Assembly (NCBI RefSeq): GCF_000765745.2
Contig: NZ_JRPC02000006.1
Location: 1-64,000, forward strand
Direction of reading: 5' to 3'
DNA: 64,000 bases
Origin: Helicobacter apodemus
Lineage (GTDB): Bacteria; Campylobacterota; Campylobacteria; Campylobacterales; Helicobacteraceae
Under the pieces are notes generated by a model that was not told where the DNA came from, searched no databases, and worked only from the letters and a program-made list of their open reading frames with translations. Shown here in pieces: positions 18,586 to 28,104 of the stretch. Every line of letters starts with the position of its first letter. Position 1 is the first letter of the stretch. The translations under genes and the position numbers were made by a program.

Positions 18586-21500
18586 TATTTATGAGTTTTT
18601 AAATACTAACAAAACCCATTTTCAAAAAACTTATAAAGAGGGTTTAATCTTTGTTGTTGAAGATAACATTCAAGCCTATAAACTTAATGATGTAGCAAAA
18701 TTTCTTGGCTTTGAATCTTTTGTTTTGCCTGATTTTGCAGTAGTTTTTGGTGAGGACTTAAGAAGCTATCAAGAGGAGCTTTTAGGGATTTTTAATACCC
18801 TTAAAGAATTTTATCAATGTAAAGATAAGAAATTATTATTTGCTCCTTTGCATACTATTTTGCATAAAATGCCAAAATTAGGATCTTTGCAAGGTTTTAA
18901 AATGGAATTTGGTATGCAAGTTAATTTGCAAGCATTTAAAGAGCGGTTATTGTATTTTGGGTATGAGTTTGTAGAGTTAGTAGAAGTAAGTAGAGAAGTT
19001 TCTATTCGTGGGGATATTATAGATATTTTTCTTCCTCATTTAGAAAATCCTGTGCGGATTTCTTTATTTGGTGATGAAATTGAAAGTATAAGAAGTTTTG
19101 ATGTGCAAACACAAATTTCTTTTAAAGAGGAAATGGAGACTTTAGAGATTCCTCCAGCTTTTTTTAATCTTGATAGTTTGGGTTATGAGAGACTTTTAGA
19201 GAGCATAGAGGAAAATCTTGCTAAAGAGGAAGTGCAAGATAGGCATAATTCTTTGGTGGCTTCTTTTGGGCTATGGTATTTAGAGGATACCCAGTATTTA
19301 TTCCAAAAATACCCTTGCAAATTATTACCACAAGCTTTAAGGTTAATTCCAGAAATTATAGAGTTTAAAGAGCAAAATCCACAGGTTTTAGAGGAGATTT
19401 CAACTTTTGATGTTTTAGAAGAATCTACAAACTATCAAGATTTTGATTGCAAGTTTAACCAGCTTTCAACCCTTTTAACATTGCATAAAGATAAAAAAAT
19501 CATTATTATCTCTAAAACACAATCCCAGCTTCGTCAAGCAGGGATTATTCCTAGTGAGCATAAGGAATATGAATTTTGCTTAGATAAAGATTATGGGATT
19601 TGGATTTTAGGTAAAGAGCTTTTAATCTTATCTCTAAATACTCCTACTAGGCAAAAACGCAAGATTCAAAGCAAGATTTTAATTGATGAGTTAAAAAAAG
19701 GCGATTATGTGGTGCATATTGATTATGGAATCGCTCTTTTTAATGGCATTATCCAGGCAAATATTTTTGGGGCAACTAGGGATTTTATTGAATTAAAATA
19801 TTTAGGTGATGATAAGCTGCTTTTACCCGTAGAAAATCTTGATAGAGTGGATAGGTATATCGCAGATGGAGGTGTGCCTCTTTTAGATAAATTAGGCAAA
19901 GGTTCTTTTGCTAAATTAAAAGAAAAGGTGCGTGAAAAACTGCTTGTGATTGCAGAGGGCATTGTAGCTCTTGCTGCAAAACGCGAACTCATTGATGGGA
20001 TAGTTATTGATATTAATAAAGAGGAGATTTTACTTTTTCAATCGCAAAGTGGTTTTGTTTATACGCAAAGTCAAAAGAGGGCTATAGAGGAAATATTTAA
20101 AGAACTATCTAGCCATAGGGTTATGGATAGATTATTAAGTGGAGATGTTGGGTTTGGCAAAACAGAGGTGGCTATGAATGCTATGTTTGCTTGTTTTTTA
20201 AGTGGTTATCAATCTGCCATTATCGTCCCTACTACACTCCTAGCTTATCAACATTTTCAAACGCTCTCTCAAAGATTAAGTGATTTTGGGGTAAAGATAG
20301 CAAGGCTTGATAGGTATGTATCTGCTAAAGAAAAAAAGGAGATTTTGAAGGGTTTGCAAAGTGGAGAGATACATATAGTTGTAGGGACGCATATACTTTT
20401 AAATGTAACTTTTAAAAATCTTGCTTTAATTGTTGTAGATGAGGAGCATAAGTTTGGTGTAAAGCAAAAAGAAAAAATTAAAGATTTAAGCACAAATATT
20501 CACCTGCTTACAATGTCTGCTACCCCTATCCCAAGAACGCTTAATATGGCACTCTCCCATATTAAGGGATTGAGTGAATTAAAAGAACCCCCTAAAGAGA
20601 AATTAGCGGTTAGAAGTTTTGTGAAAGTGTATGGTGATTCTTTAATCAAAGAGAGTGTTTTAAGGGAGCTAAGGAGAGGGGGGCAAATTTTTTATATTTA
20701 TAATAATATCGCCTCTATAAAGCATAAAAAAGAGGAGATTTTAAGGATACTGCCTACTTTGAAAATCGCTATTTTGCATTCACAAATCCCTAAGCAAGAG
20801 GGGGAGGATATATTATTAGGCTTTGCTAAAGGGGAATTTGATATGCTGCTTTGCACTTCTATTGTAGAATCTGGGTTACATTTACCTAATGCTAATACTA
20901 TTTTAATTGATAAAAGTGATAGGTTTGGGATTGCAGATTTACACCAATTAAGAGGGAGAGTTGGTAGGGGCAATAAAGAGGGGTTTTGTTATTTTTTATT
21001 AGAAGATTCTATATCCATTACACAAGAGGCTAAAAAGCGGCTTTTGGCTTTAGAGAAAAATTCTTATTTAGGGAGTGGAGGTGCCTTAGCTTATCACGAT
21101 TTAGAGATTAGAGGAGGAGGGAATCTTTTAGGTGAGGCACAAAGCGGGCATATTAAAAACATTGGCTATTCGCTTTATTTAAGAATGCTTGAGGAGGCGA
21201 TTTATACCCTAAGTGGGAATATGAGAGAAGAAAATAATGTAGATGTGAAATTAAGCGTTAGGGCATTTTTAAGCCCTGAACTTATTGCCTCTGAAGCATT
21301 GCGTTTAGAGCTTTATAGGAGACTTTCACATTGTGAGGATACTAAAAATGTTTATACTATTGCTAAAGAGATTGAAGAGAGATTTGGACAATTAGATATT
21401 TATTCTAAACAATTCTTAGATCTTATTATAATTAAAATTTTAGCAAGAAATGCTAGAATCTCTAAAATTTTTAATTATGCAGAAAAAATTACCCTTGTTT

Positions 21501-21598
21501 TTTTAGATAAACAACAAGAAACTTTTTATGCAGAGACTAAAGATGAAGAGAAAGTGTTGCAAGCAGTTTTAAAAAAATTAAATATTCTTTCAAAGTAG
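18572..21598 (+). CDS. mfd: Transcription-repair coupling factor Mfd
   Basis: The 1008-residue protein frees RNA polymerase stalled at DNA damage and recruits UvrA. Seen are an N-terminal UvrB-like region, the CarD-type polymerase-interaction domain (KKGDYVVHIDYGIALFNGI, about 371-389), the helicase with Walker A SGDVGFGKT (about 524) and DEEH (about 620), the RecG-like LRGRVGRG segment and a C-terminal D7 domain. The start is TTG at 18572, six bases after AAGGAA and inside the end of ccmA; no ATG fits as well. The length is somewhat shorter than E. coli Mfd, as usual in this class. Confidence 0.95.
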   Translation: MSQSSIYEFLNTNKTHFQKTYKEGLIFVVEDNIQAYKLNDVAKFLGFESFVLPDFAVVFGEDLRSYQEELLGIFNTLKEFYQCKDKKLLFAPLHTILHKMPKLGSLQGFKMEFGMQVNLQAFKERLLYFGYEFVELVEVSREVSIRGDIIDIFLPHLENPVRISLFGDEIESIRSFDVQTQISFKEEMETLEIPPAFFNLDSLGYERLLESIEENLAKEEVQDRHNSLVASFGLWYLEDTQYLFQKYPCKLLPQALRLIPEIIEFKEQNPQVLEEISTFDVLEESTNYQDFDCKFNQLSTLLTLHKDKKIIIISKTQSQLRQAGIIPSEHKEYEFCLDKDYGIWILGKELLILSLNTPTRQKRKIQSKILIDELKKGDYVVHIDYGIALFNGIIQANIFGATRDFIELKYLGDDKLLLPVENLDRVDRYIADGGVPLLDKLGKGSFAKLKEKVREKLLVIAEGIVALAAKRELIDGIVIDINKEEILLFQSQSGFVYTQSQKRAIEEIFKELSSHRVMDRLLSGDVGFGKTEVAMNAMFACFLSGYQSAIIVPTTLLAYQHFQTLSQRLSDFGVKIARLDRYVSAKEKKEILKGLQSGEIHIVVGTHILLNVTFKNLALIVVDEEHKFGVKQKEKIKDLSTNIHLLTMSATPIPRTLNMALSHIKGLSELKEPPKEKLAVRSFVKVYGDSLIKESVLRELRRGGQIFYIYNNIASIKHKKEEILRILPTLKIAILHSQIPKQEGEDILLGFAKGEFDMLLCTSIVESGLHLPNANTILIDKSDRFGIADLHQLRGRVGRGNKEGFCYFLLEDSISITQEAKKRLLALEKNSYLGSGGALAYHDLEIRGGGNLLGEAQSGHIKNIGYSLYLRMLEEAIYTLSGNMREENNVDVKLSVRAFLSPELIASEALRLELYRRLSHCEDTKNVYTIAKEIEERFGQLDIYSKQFLDLIIIKILARNARISKIFNYAEKITLVFLDKQQETFYAETKDEEKVLQAVLKKLNILSK

Positions 21599-21603
21599 GG
21601 AAA

Positions 21604-24600
21604 ATGCGATTTTTTATTATTTTATGGACTTTTTCATTGGTGGAAATATTAGCAGATAATTTTGTTAATTCTCAATCTTTGGATTTAGTTAATACTTCTG
21701 ATGCCTATAAGCAGGGCATTACCGGTAAGGGTGTGAATGTCGGTGTTTTAGATACGGCTATGAATAAAAACCACATTAGTTTAAAGAATAAAATAGGCGA
21801 AGAATTAATATCTGATGCTTCTAGTAATGATCATGGGAGCCATGTAGGGGGTATTATAGCTGGAGAGAAGATTGATGATAACAAGCCCTTTGGTGTGGCT
21901 TATGATTCTATGCTTTATTCTGGGCAAATCTTTGGGGGTGGTAATATTCCTAGCTTCACAGACTTTTTTACAAAAAATAATGTAAAAATTATTAATAATA
22001 GTTGGAATACTACGCTTTATCCCTTTGTCGGGATTCAAGATTTAATCTTTAATAATGCAGTTTTTTATGAGGGCAAACAACCAGAGTTTTTTTTGCAAAA
22101 TGCTTATCAAGCTATTTATGCTAAAGAAATAACAGACTTAGCACAAAACAATCAAATCCTCCTTGTGTTTGCTAGTGGGAATGAGGGGATTATTGCTTCA
22201 GGATTATATTCTACTCTGCCAAGCTTTGATGAGAATTTACGCACTTTTATTAATGTTGGATCTTTAAATGCTGATGATGTTTCTAGGAGTGGAGATAAAT
22301 TAATAATAAAGGCTAAGGGGGTCAGTGATTTTGGTAATGGTTTTTTAAAAAGTGAAAATTATTCTTTAATGGCTTTTGGAGGAGAAATTAATAGTGCTAA
22401 TGCTGCGGATGTCAATAGTTATTTCAAAAGAAGTGGAACTTCTATGGCAGCGCCTATGGTAAGTGGTGCAGCAGCACTAATAGCACAGAAATTTCCTTTT
22501 TTGAATGGTAAGCAAATTGCGGATGTTTTATTAAGCACTGCTAATAAAGATTACCAAGCCCCTAAGTTGGTAGTGAAAAAAAGTGATGAGGCTAATGCAG
22601 AGTATTACACGATTATTTATATTGACAATGATCCACCAAAAAATGGCAATAATAACAATACAGAGCAAATCAAGAAAGATTTACAACAAGAGGGTTATAC
22701 ACAGGAGGAAGCAACAAAGATTGTAGAAAATCTTATTACAAAAAAAATTTCTACAAATTATGATGCAGTTATTCGATTATCTAAAGAATCCATCTTCGGA
22801 CAAGGTATTTTAGATATAAAAAAGGCTTTAGGGGGCGTAGCTACCTTAGATGCTAATCGGCTTAATGATAAAGATAAGCAAACCTTAAAAAATAATACTC
22901 AAGAACTCTATTATATAGTGGATACACAAGGAAACAATGCAGAATTTAGCAATGATATTACCCAAAAACAATGGGATTCTAGTTTGCATTTAAGTAATGC
23001 TAAAAACCTACCAACAAATATGGATAATCTTAATGTTGGATTTATCAAAAAAGGCACAGGAGAATTAACTTTTAGTGGGAAAAATACTTATGCGGGTCTT
23101 ACGATTATTGAAAATGGGACATTGCGATTAAGGAGAAGTGCTAAAAAAAAGGGGGAATTAGTTAATAGCAGTGTTTTTGTTGAAAAAGGTGGAAAATTAA
23201 GCGGTAATGGGATTATCCATAAAAATTTGACTAATGAGGGTATTGTAAGGGTTGGTAATGAGGATTTAAGTGATTTAGAGGTAAAAGGGATTTATACACA
23301 AAAGGGAGAAGATAGTCGTTTGCAGCTTGATTTTGGACGCCATAAAAATTCTAAGCTTCTTGCAAGTAATTACGATATTCAAAGCGGGATATTAGAATAT
23401 ATTCCACTTCAACAATTTTTTTATAGCGGAGAATATGTCAAGATTGATTTAGGAGGACTTAGCGATTCTATTGATAAATTCACAGAGGTTAAGGTTTCTG
23501 AAAATAATGCAATGCGTTTTGAAGCTGTGCTTGATGCAGATAAAAGAACAATTAATGCAGCTTCTGCCCTTAAAAGTAATGCCTATAATACCGCAAATAG
23601 CAACATAGGAAGTGTCTTAAGAGAAATAAGGAATAACCAAGATTTATCAGAAAATTATAGAAATTATTTTGCATTTCTAGATAATAGCCCAAATTTTGTA
23701 GAAATTTTAGAAAGCATTGAGGGAAAGAGTTATTTAGATAATGCTGCATCAGATGCCAATAATGCTTTATCTACTACACAACAAAATATGCTCTTTGCCC
23801 TTAATCCTACTGCTGTTACTTCTTTAACCTTTAATCTTAAGCAAAAGCCTCAATATGTAGCTTCTGTTAATAGTGATAGTCTAACTAATACTTGGAATTT
23901 TTTAGAAATGAATGATAAAAGCTTCTTTTGGTATCTTAGTCCTAATTATAAAAAAAATAATGGGGATGGTAATAAGGGTTATTCAAGTGGTGTAGATTTA
24001 GCTATTGGGAAAGATTTTAATGAGGATTTAAGAACAACTTTAAATCTAAAATATTCTAACACTAATTTAGATTTTAATGGAAGTGATTTTGATTCAAAGA
24101 ATGTTAATTTGGGTATTAATGCAATTTATGATGTTGAAGCCTTCAAGCTTCTTAGCGGAGCTTTTGTAAATTATGGTTTTAATAAAATGGATAGGAAGGT
24201 TTTAGGTTCTCCTGACTCTATTAACGCAAATTATAATAACTTAAGCCTTTCTTTGCAAATGGGTATGGCAAAAGACTGGGAATTACAAGACTTCACTTTA
24301 ACGCCTTTAGCCTATCTTAATTATGCCTATTATCACCAAGAATCTTTTAAAGAAAGCGGAATGTGGTCTAAAGAATACCAGCCTATTAATCATCATACTA
24401 CTTCCTTAGCTAGCGGCTTAAATATTTCTTATAACTTTGGAGATACCTCTTTAAAGCATATTGTATCAGGCTTTGGAATCTATGAATATCGATTAAATGG
24501 AAAAACACTTAAAAATGAAGCACGATTTAATGATTTTATAACCCAAACCTTTACCCAACAAAATGAACTTAATAAATATCTCATTTCTCTAGGAGTTTCT

Positions 24601-24708
24601 TATTATCTTAGCTTTAAGGATTATTTTTTGAGTGTATCTTTTGTTGATGAGTTAGCAAGAAAGGAAAATAATATGAAGTTATCAGGTTCTTTTGGGATGA
24701 GATTTTAA
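21604..24708 (+). CDS. Subtilisin-type (S8) autotransporter protease, copy 1
   Basis: The 1034-residue protein begins with a short signal peptide (about 1-17). A subtilase domain follows with D50 (VGVLDTA), H77 (DHGSHVGG), oxyanion N193 (ASGNEG) and S280 (SGTSMAAP). A passenger stretch holds a PATR-type element (SGKNTYAGLTIIENGTLRL) and a beta-helix. The C-terminal roughly 280 residues form an autotransporter beta-barrel ending in Phe (GMRF). It should be exported to, and act at, the cell surface. It lies five bases after mfd and its stop overlaps the ymdB start by one base, an odd place for a surface protease. A homologue lies at 59872. Substrates are unknown. Confidence 0.9.
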   Translation: MRFFIILWTFSLVEILADNFVNSQSLDLVNTSDAYKQGITGKGVNVGVLDTAMNKNHISLKNKIGEELISDASSNDHGSHVGGIIAGEKIDDNKPFGVAYDSMLYSGQIFGGGNIPSFTDFFTKNNVKIINNSWNTTLYPFVGIQDLIFNNAVFYEGKQPEFFLQNAYQAIYAKEITDLAQNNQILLVFASGNEGIIASGLYSTLPSFDENLRTFINVGSLNADDVSRSGDKLIIKAKGVSDFGNGFLKSENYSLMAFGGEINSANAADVNSYFKRSGTSMAAPMVSGAAALIAQKFPFLNGKQIADVLLSTANKDYQAPKLVVKKSDEANAEYYTIIYIDNDPPKNGNNNNTEQIKKDLQQEGYTQEEATKIVENLITKKISTNYDAVIRLSKESIFGQGILDIKKALGGVATLDANRLNDKDKQTLKNNTQELYYIVDTQGNNAEFSNDITQKQWDSSLHLSNAKNLPTNMDNLNVGFIKKGTGELTFSGKNTYAGLTIIENGTLRLRRSAKKKGELVNSSVFVEKGGKLSGNGIIHKNLTNEGIVRVGNEDLSDLEVKGIYTQKGEDSRLQLDFGRHKNSKLLASNYDIQSGILEYIPLQQFFYSGEYVKIDLGGLSDSIDKFTEVKVSENNAMRFEAVLDADKRTINAASALKSNAYNTANSNIGSVLREIRNNQDLSENYRNYFAFLDNSPNFVEILESIEGKSYLDNAASDANNALSTTQQNMLFALNPTAVTSLTFNLKQKPQYVASVNSDSLTNTWNFLEMNDKSFFWYLSPNYKKNNGDGNKGYSSGVDLAIGKDFNEDLRTTLNLKYSNTNLDFNGSDFDSKNVNLGINAIYDVEAFKLLSGAFVNYGFNKMDRKVLGSPDSINANYNNLSLSLQMGMAKDWELQDFTLTPLAYLNYAYYHQESFKESGMWSKEYQPINHHTTSLASGLNISYNFGDTSLKHIVSGFGIYEYRLNGKTLKNEARFNDFITQTFTQQNELNKYLISLGVSYYLSFKDYFLSVSFVDELARKENNMKLSGSFGMRF

Positions 24709-25538
24709 TGCGTTTTGGATTTATTGGAGATATTGTAGGAAAGATTGGCAGAGAGGGAGTGAAAAGATACTTACAAATAGCTAGAGAGGAGTATCATTTA
24801 GATTGTGTGATTGCTAATGGTGAAAACGCAAGTCACGGCTTTGGGCTTGGAATTTCTGCTTATGAAGAGTTAAAATCTTACGGAGTGGATATTTTTACAG
24901 GAGGGAATCACACTTGGGATAAAAAGGATATTTTTCCGCTTTTAGCACAAAAAGATTCTAAAGTTTTGCGTCCACATAATTACCCTAAAGGAGTGATTGG
25001 CACGGGATTATATTGTGGAGAGATTCATCAAGAATCTTTTGCTGTGCTTAACCTTATGGGGCATTTTGGAATGCCACAATGTGATAACGCCTTTATTTGT
25101 GCTAAGGAAATAGTGCAGAACTTAAGGCTTGAGGAGATAAAGAATATTATTATAGATTTTCACGCTGAAGCTACCAGTGAGAAAAGGGCAATGTTTATGA
25201 TGCTTAAAGGACAAATTGGAGCAATTTTAGGCACACATACGCATATAGGCACGGATGATTTGGAGATTTTTGAAGGAACTTTTGGAGTTAGTGATGTAGG
25301 GATGAGTGGGGCTAGAGAAAGTGTTATTGGTATGAATCCACAAGAACCTATTGAGAGATTTTTAACAGGAATCCCTAATAAGCTTAGTGTATTAGATAAA
25401 AAAGGTGTTCCGAGTATTTTTCAAATGATAGTGTTTGAATTACAAGGAGGGAGATGTTTAGAGGCTTTTAAGCTAAAGGCTATTGATTTTAAAGATTTGG
25501 TAAAAACAATTTCTGCTAACTTCTATAATCCGCATTGA
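24708..25538 (+). CDS. ymdB: YmdB-family metallophosphoesterase
   Basis: The 276-residue protein has the full set of metal-binding blocks of this family: FIGDIVGKIGREG, ANGENASHG, GGNHTWDKKD, DFHAEATSEK, GTHTHIGTDD and DVGMSG. Characterised relatives are phosphodiesterases acting on 2',3'-cyclic nucleotides and affecting global regulation; the function in Helicobacter is untested. The start overlaps the stop of the autotransporter by one base. The 3' end overlaps argJ, read from the other strand, by 23 bases. Confidence 0.88.
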   Translation: MRFGFIGDIVGKIGREGVKRYLQIAREEYHLDCVIANGENASHGFGLGISAYEELKSYGVDIFTGGNHTWDKKDIFPLLAQKDSKVLRPHNYPKGVIGTGLYCGEIHQESFAVLNLMGHFGMPQCDNAFICAKEIVQNLRLEEIKNIIIDFHAEATSEKRAMFMMLKGQIGAILGTHTHIGTDDLEIFEGTFGVSDVGMSGARESVIGMNPQEPIERFLTGIPNKLSVLDKKGVPSIFQMIVFELQGGRCLEAFKLKAIDFKDLVKTISANFYNPH

Positions 25539-26706
25539 TTTTAACATACTCATAACCTAAATCACAACCATAAGCAATAAAAGATTCCTTACCTAAGCCA
25601 ATATTGCAAGTGATTTTATAAGAATCTTGTTGGAGGATTTTTGCAGCTTTTTTTTCATTATCATCATCAAAAAAAATCTGTCCTTTAGCATAAACACAGA
25701 CTTCGCCAAAGTAAATTTCTAAAGTATTAGGGTCGCATTCTATGCCACTTGCTCCAATAGTCGATGCTATTCTGCCCCAATTAGGGTCGCAACCAAAAAG
25801 TGCAGTTTTAACTAATAAGGATTGACTAAGGGCTTTAGCCGCTTTGATTGCCTCTTTTTTGCTTTTAGCTCCTTTAACTTCAAAGGCGACAAGCTTTGTA
25901 GAGCCTTCTCCATCTCTTAGTATCTCTAATGCTAGGTGTTGCATAAGTTGTGTAAGGGCAAAGAGGAAAGCTTCTTTATTATAAGCTTTACTTTTACCAT
26001 TACTTAAAAGCAAAATCGTATCATTGGTTGAAGTATCCCCATCTACACTAATGGCATTAAAGGTTGTTTTAGAAGCTTCCTCTAATAAGGGCTTCATATC
26101 TTCTTTAGGAATTGCTGCATCGGTTGTAATGAAGCATAGCATTGTGGCAAGTGAGGGATTTATCATACCCGCTCCTTTGCAAATGGCACCGATTCTAAAA
26201 CGGCTTTTATCTTTTAAAAGAACTTCAAAAGCAAGGGTTTTATTAAATTTATCTGTTGTCATAATAGCAAGGGAGGCTTGTTTGTTGTTTTTGTGGCGTA
26301 AATGTATTTTTTGGAGAGATTGAATAATCTTTTCTTTTGGGAGCTGAACGCCAATAACTCCTGTAGAGCTCATAATAGGATTGTGAATTTGTGGGTGCAA
26401 TTTTTGTAATTCTTGAAGAATTTCTTCAATATTTTTTAAACCTTGTATGCCTGTTAGCGCATTAGCGTTTTTAGAATTTATTAAAACAAAGTTTGTCTTA
26501 AAAGGAGTGTTGTAATTTTTGTAATGCAAAATAGGTGCGGCTTGAAACTTGTTTTGTGTGAAAAGTGCTTCTACTTCACAAGGGATATCAGAGTAGATAA
26601 AAGCAATATCAGGCATTGAATCTTGTTTTAATCCTGCACTTATGCCATCACAGAAAAATCCCTCTGACGCACATACCCCATTATCAATAGGAAAGAGACT
26701 AAACAT
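25516..26706 (-). CDS. argJ: Glutamate N-acetyltransferase ArgJ (ornithine acetyltransferase)
   Basis: The 396-residue enzyme moves acetyl from N-acetylornithine to glutamate in the cyclic arginine pathway. It has the self-cleavage site LATML with nucleophile T188 in GAGMINPSLATML, the GDTSTNDT block and the C-terminal DPNWGR...AxIGASG region. Whether it also uses acetyl-CoA cannot be judged. H. pylori lacks this pathway, so its presence points to another Helicobacter able to make arginine. Its ATG overlaps the end of kch by eight bases. Confidence 0.93.
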   Translation of the reverse strand: MFSLFPIDNGVCASEGFFCDGISAGLKQDSMPDIAFIYSDIPCEVEALFTQNKFQAAPILHYKNYNTPFKTNFVLINSKNANALTGIQGLKNIEEILQELQKLHPQIHNPIMSSTGVIGVQLPKEKIIQSLQKIHLRHKNNKQASLAIMTTDKFNKTLAFEVLLKDKSRFRIGAICKGAGMINPSLATMLCFITTDAAIPKEDMKPLLEEASKTTFNAISVDGDTSTNDTILLLSNGKSKAYNKEAFLFALTQLMQHLALEILRDGEGSTKLVAFEVKGAKSKKEAIKAAKALSQSLLVKTALFGCDPNWGRIASTIGASGIECDPNTLEIYFGEVCVYAKGQIFFDDDNEKKAAKILQQDSYKITCNIGLGKESFIAYGCDLGYEYVKINADYRS

Positions 26707-27826
26707 ATTTTAACTCTTCGGGTTTATCTTTTTTGGCGATTAATTGTTTAGTTAAACGCACTCCATTAGAAGTCCCAATAACAAGCAATTTGCATTCATT
26801 AGTAATGAGTGTATCCCCATCTGGCATAGAGATAAATTTACCCTCTTTTTGTGTGATTCCTACAATGAAGGTTTGTGTAATTTCTTGTAAATGTGTTTCT
26901 TTGAGTTTTTTTAAGATTAACCAAGAATAGCGCGGGACAACAATTTCTTCTAAATCAAGTGGTGTGTTTTTTTGATAAGCGAAACGTTCAAGCAAGTTTT
27001 CCATATCCGGACGCGTTGCCATAGCATTCACTCTTTGGGCAAAGAGTCTAGAAGGGGAGACGACATAATCTGCTCCAAGTTTTTTGAGTTTTTCTTCATC
27101 CTCATTGGTATTAGCATTGCCAATGATAAAATAAGGCTTACGTCCTAATTCTCTTTCATAAAGACGCACCGAAGCAATTTGTGCAATATTATCGGCAATA
27201 TTATTAGAGAGCGTAATAACACCTCTAGCACTAGAGAGATGGGATTTTAACATAGCAATTTCTGTATGCGGATTTTCATTAACATAAAAAGGATAATGGT
27301 ATTTTGCCGCAATATCCTCTAATGCATTATTGTTATCTACGACAACAAAAGGTATATGTGCTTCTCTGAATTGTTGAGAGAGTTGGATGGTGTATTCATT
27401 GTGATAGCAGATGATGAAGTGATTTTTAAGGCGGGCGATTTTGTAAATCATATTGCGTTCCTTGATGATAGAGATAAGTTTTCCACGATTTAATACATCA
27501 ATAATACTAATAACAAAGAAGCTTAAAACAGCTGAACCAGCAAGCATTACAATTGCGGTATAGATAATGTCTAAAGCATCAAATTCATTTTCTTTTAGTG
27601 CCCCAAAGCCTGTTGTTGTAAAAGTATAAGAAGCTTGAAAAAAGGCTTCAATTAAAGTGTAGTCTGTGATAACTACATATCCTAATGTGCTAAGAAGCAA
27701 TCCTAAAAATAAGAGTATAAAAGGAATTCTAAAAGGTTTTAATTGTTCATAAAGTGCTCCTGATAAATCAATATCGGGCTTTTGAACACCTTCCCAATGG
27801 AGGAATTTTTTAAAATTATTAAGCAC
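26699..27826 (-). CDS. kch: Potassium channel with RCK (TrkA-N/TrkA-C) domain
   Basis: The 375-residue protein has two membrane helices around a pore loop with selectivity filter TTTGFG (about residues 70-75), an unusual form of the TVGYG filter. A cytosolic RCK regulator with TrkA-N (about 130-250) and TrkA-C (about 290-370) parts follows. It matches the H. pylori two-helix K+ channel, which is also next to rpmB. An internal ATG at codon 126 (27451-27449) is preceded seven bases upstream by AAGGA (27463-27459) and would give a free 250-residue RCK protein, as in the archaeal channel MthK. The end overlaps argJ by eight bases. Confidence 0.9.
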   Translation of the reverse strand: MLNNFKKFLHWEGVQKPDIDLSGALYEQLKPFRIPFILLFLGLLLSTLGYVVITDYTLIEAFFQASYTFTTTGFGALKENEFDALDIIYTAIVMLAGSAVLSFFVISIIDVLNRGKLISIIKERNMIYKIARLKNHFIICYHNEYTIQLSQQFREAHIPFVVVDNNNALEDIAAKYHYPFYVNENPHTEIAMLKSHLSSARGVITLSNNIADNIAQIASVRLYERELGRKPYFIIGNANTNEDEEKLKKLGADYVVSPSRLFAQRVNAMATRPDMENLLERFAYQKNTPLDLEEIVVPRYSWLILKKLKETHLQEITQTFIVGITQKEGKFISMPDGDTLITNECKLLVIGTSNGVRLTKQLIAKKDKPEELKYV

Positions 27827-27847
27827 TGCTTAATCCAAAATAAAGGA

Positions 27848-28036
27848 TTAAGAGCGCTTTTTCATAGTTCTTAGAGTAGAAGCAGCGACTTTAATTTTGG
27901 CAGTTGTTCCATCTTCTAGTTTGATTCTAATAGTTCTTAAGTTTGGGAGAGATCTCTTTTTGGTTTTATTGTTTGCGTGGCTTACATTGTTGCCAACCAT
28001 AGGACCTTTTCCACTAAAAAAACATCTTCTTGCCAT
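27848..28036 (-). CDS. rpmB: 50S ribosomal protein L28
   Basis: The 62-residue basic protein begins [20 protein letters not shown], the usual L28 start, and ends in a Lys/Arg-rich tail. AAGGATAAGAA precedes the ATG. A TAGAAT box about 45 bases upstream on the minus strand may be its promoter. The rpmB-kch order is as in H. pylori. Confidence 0.97.
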   Translation of the reverse strand: MARRCFFSGKGPMVGNNVSHANNKTKKRSLPNLRTIRIKLEDGTTAKIKVAASTLRTMKKRS

Positions 28037-28104
28037 TTCTTATCCTTGTTAATAAGATTGTAAAATAAATGGCTATTCTACTAAAATTTATATAATACAA
28101 AGCT

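Noticed and set aside
19723-20973. Several minus-strand ORFs inside mfd
   Set aside because: All lie fully inside a strongly conserved gene, have no ribosome sites, and read as reverse-frame text.
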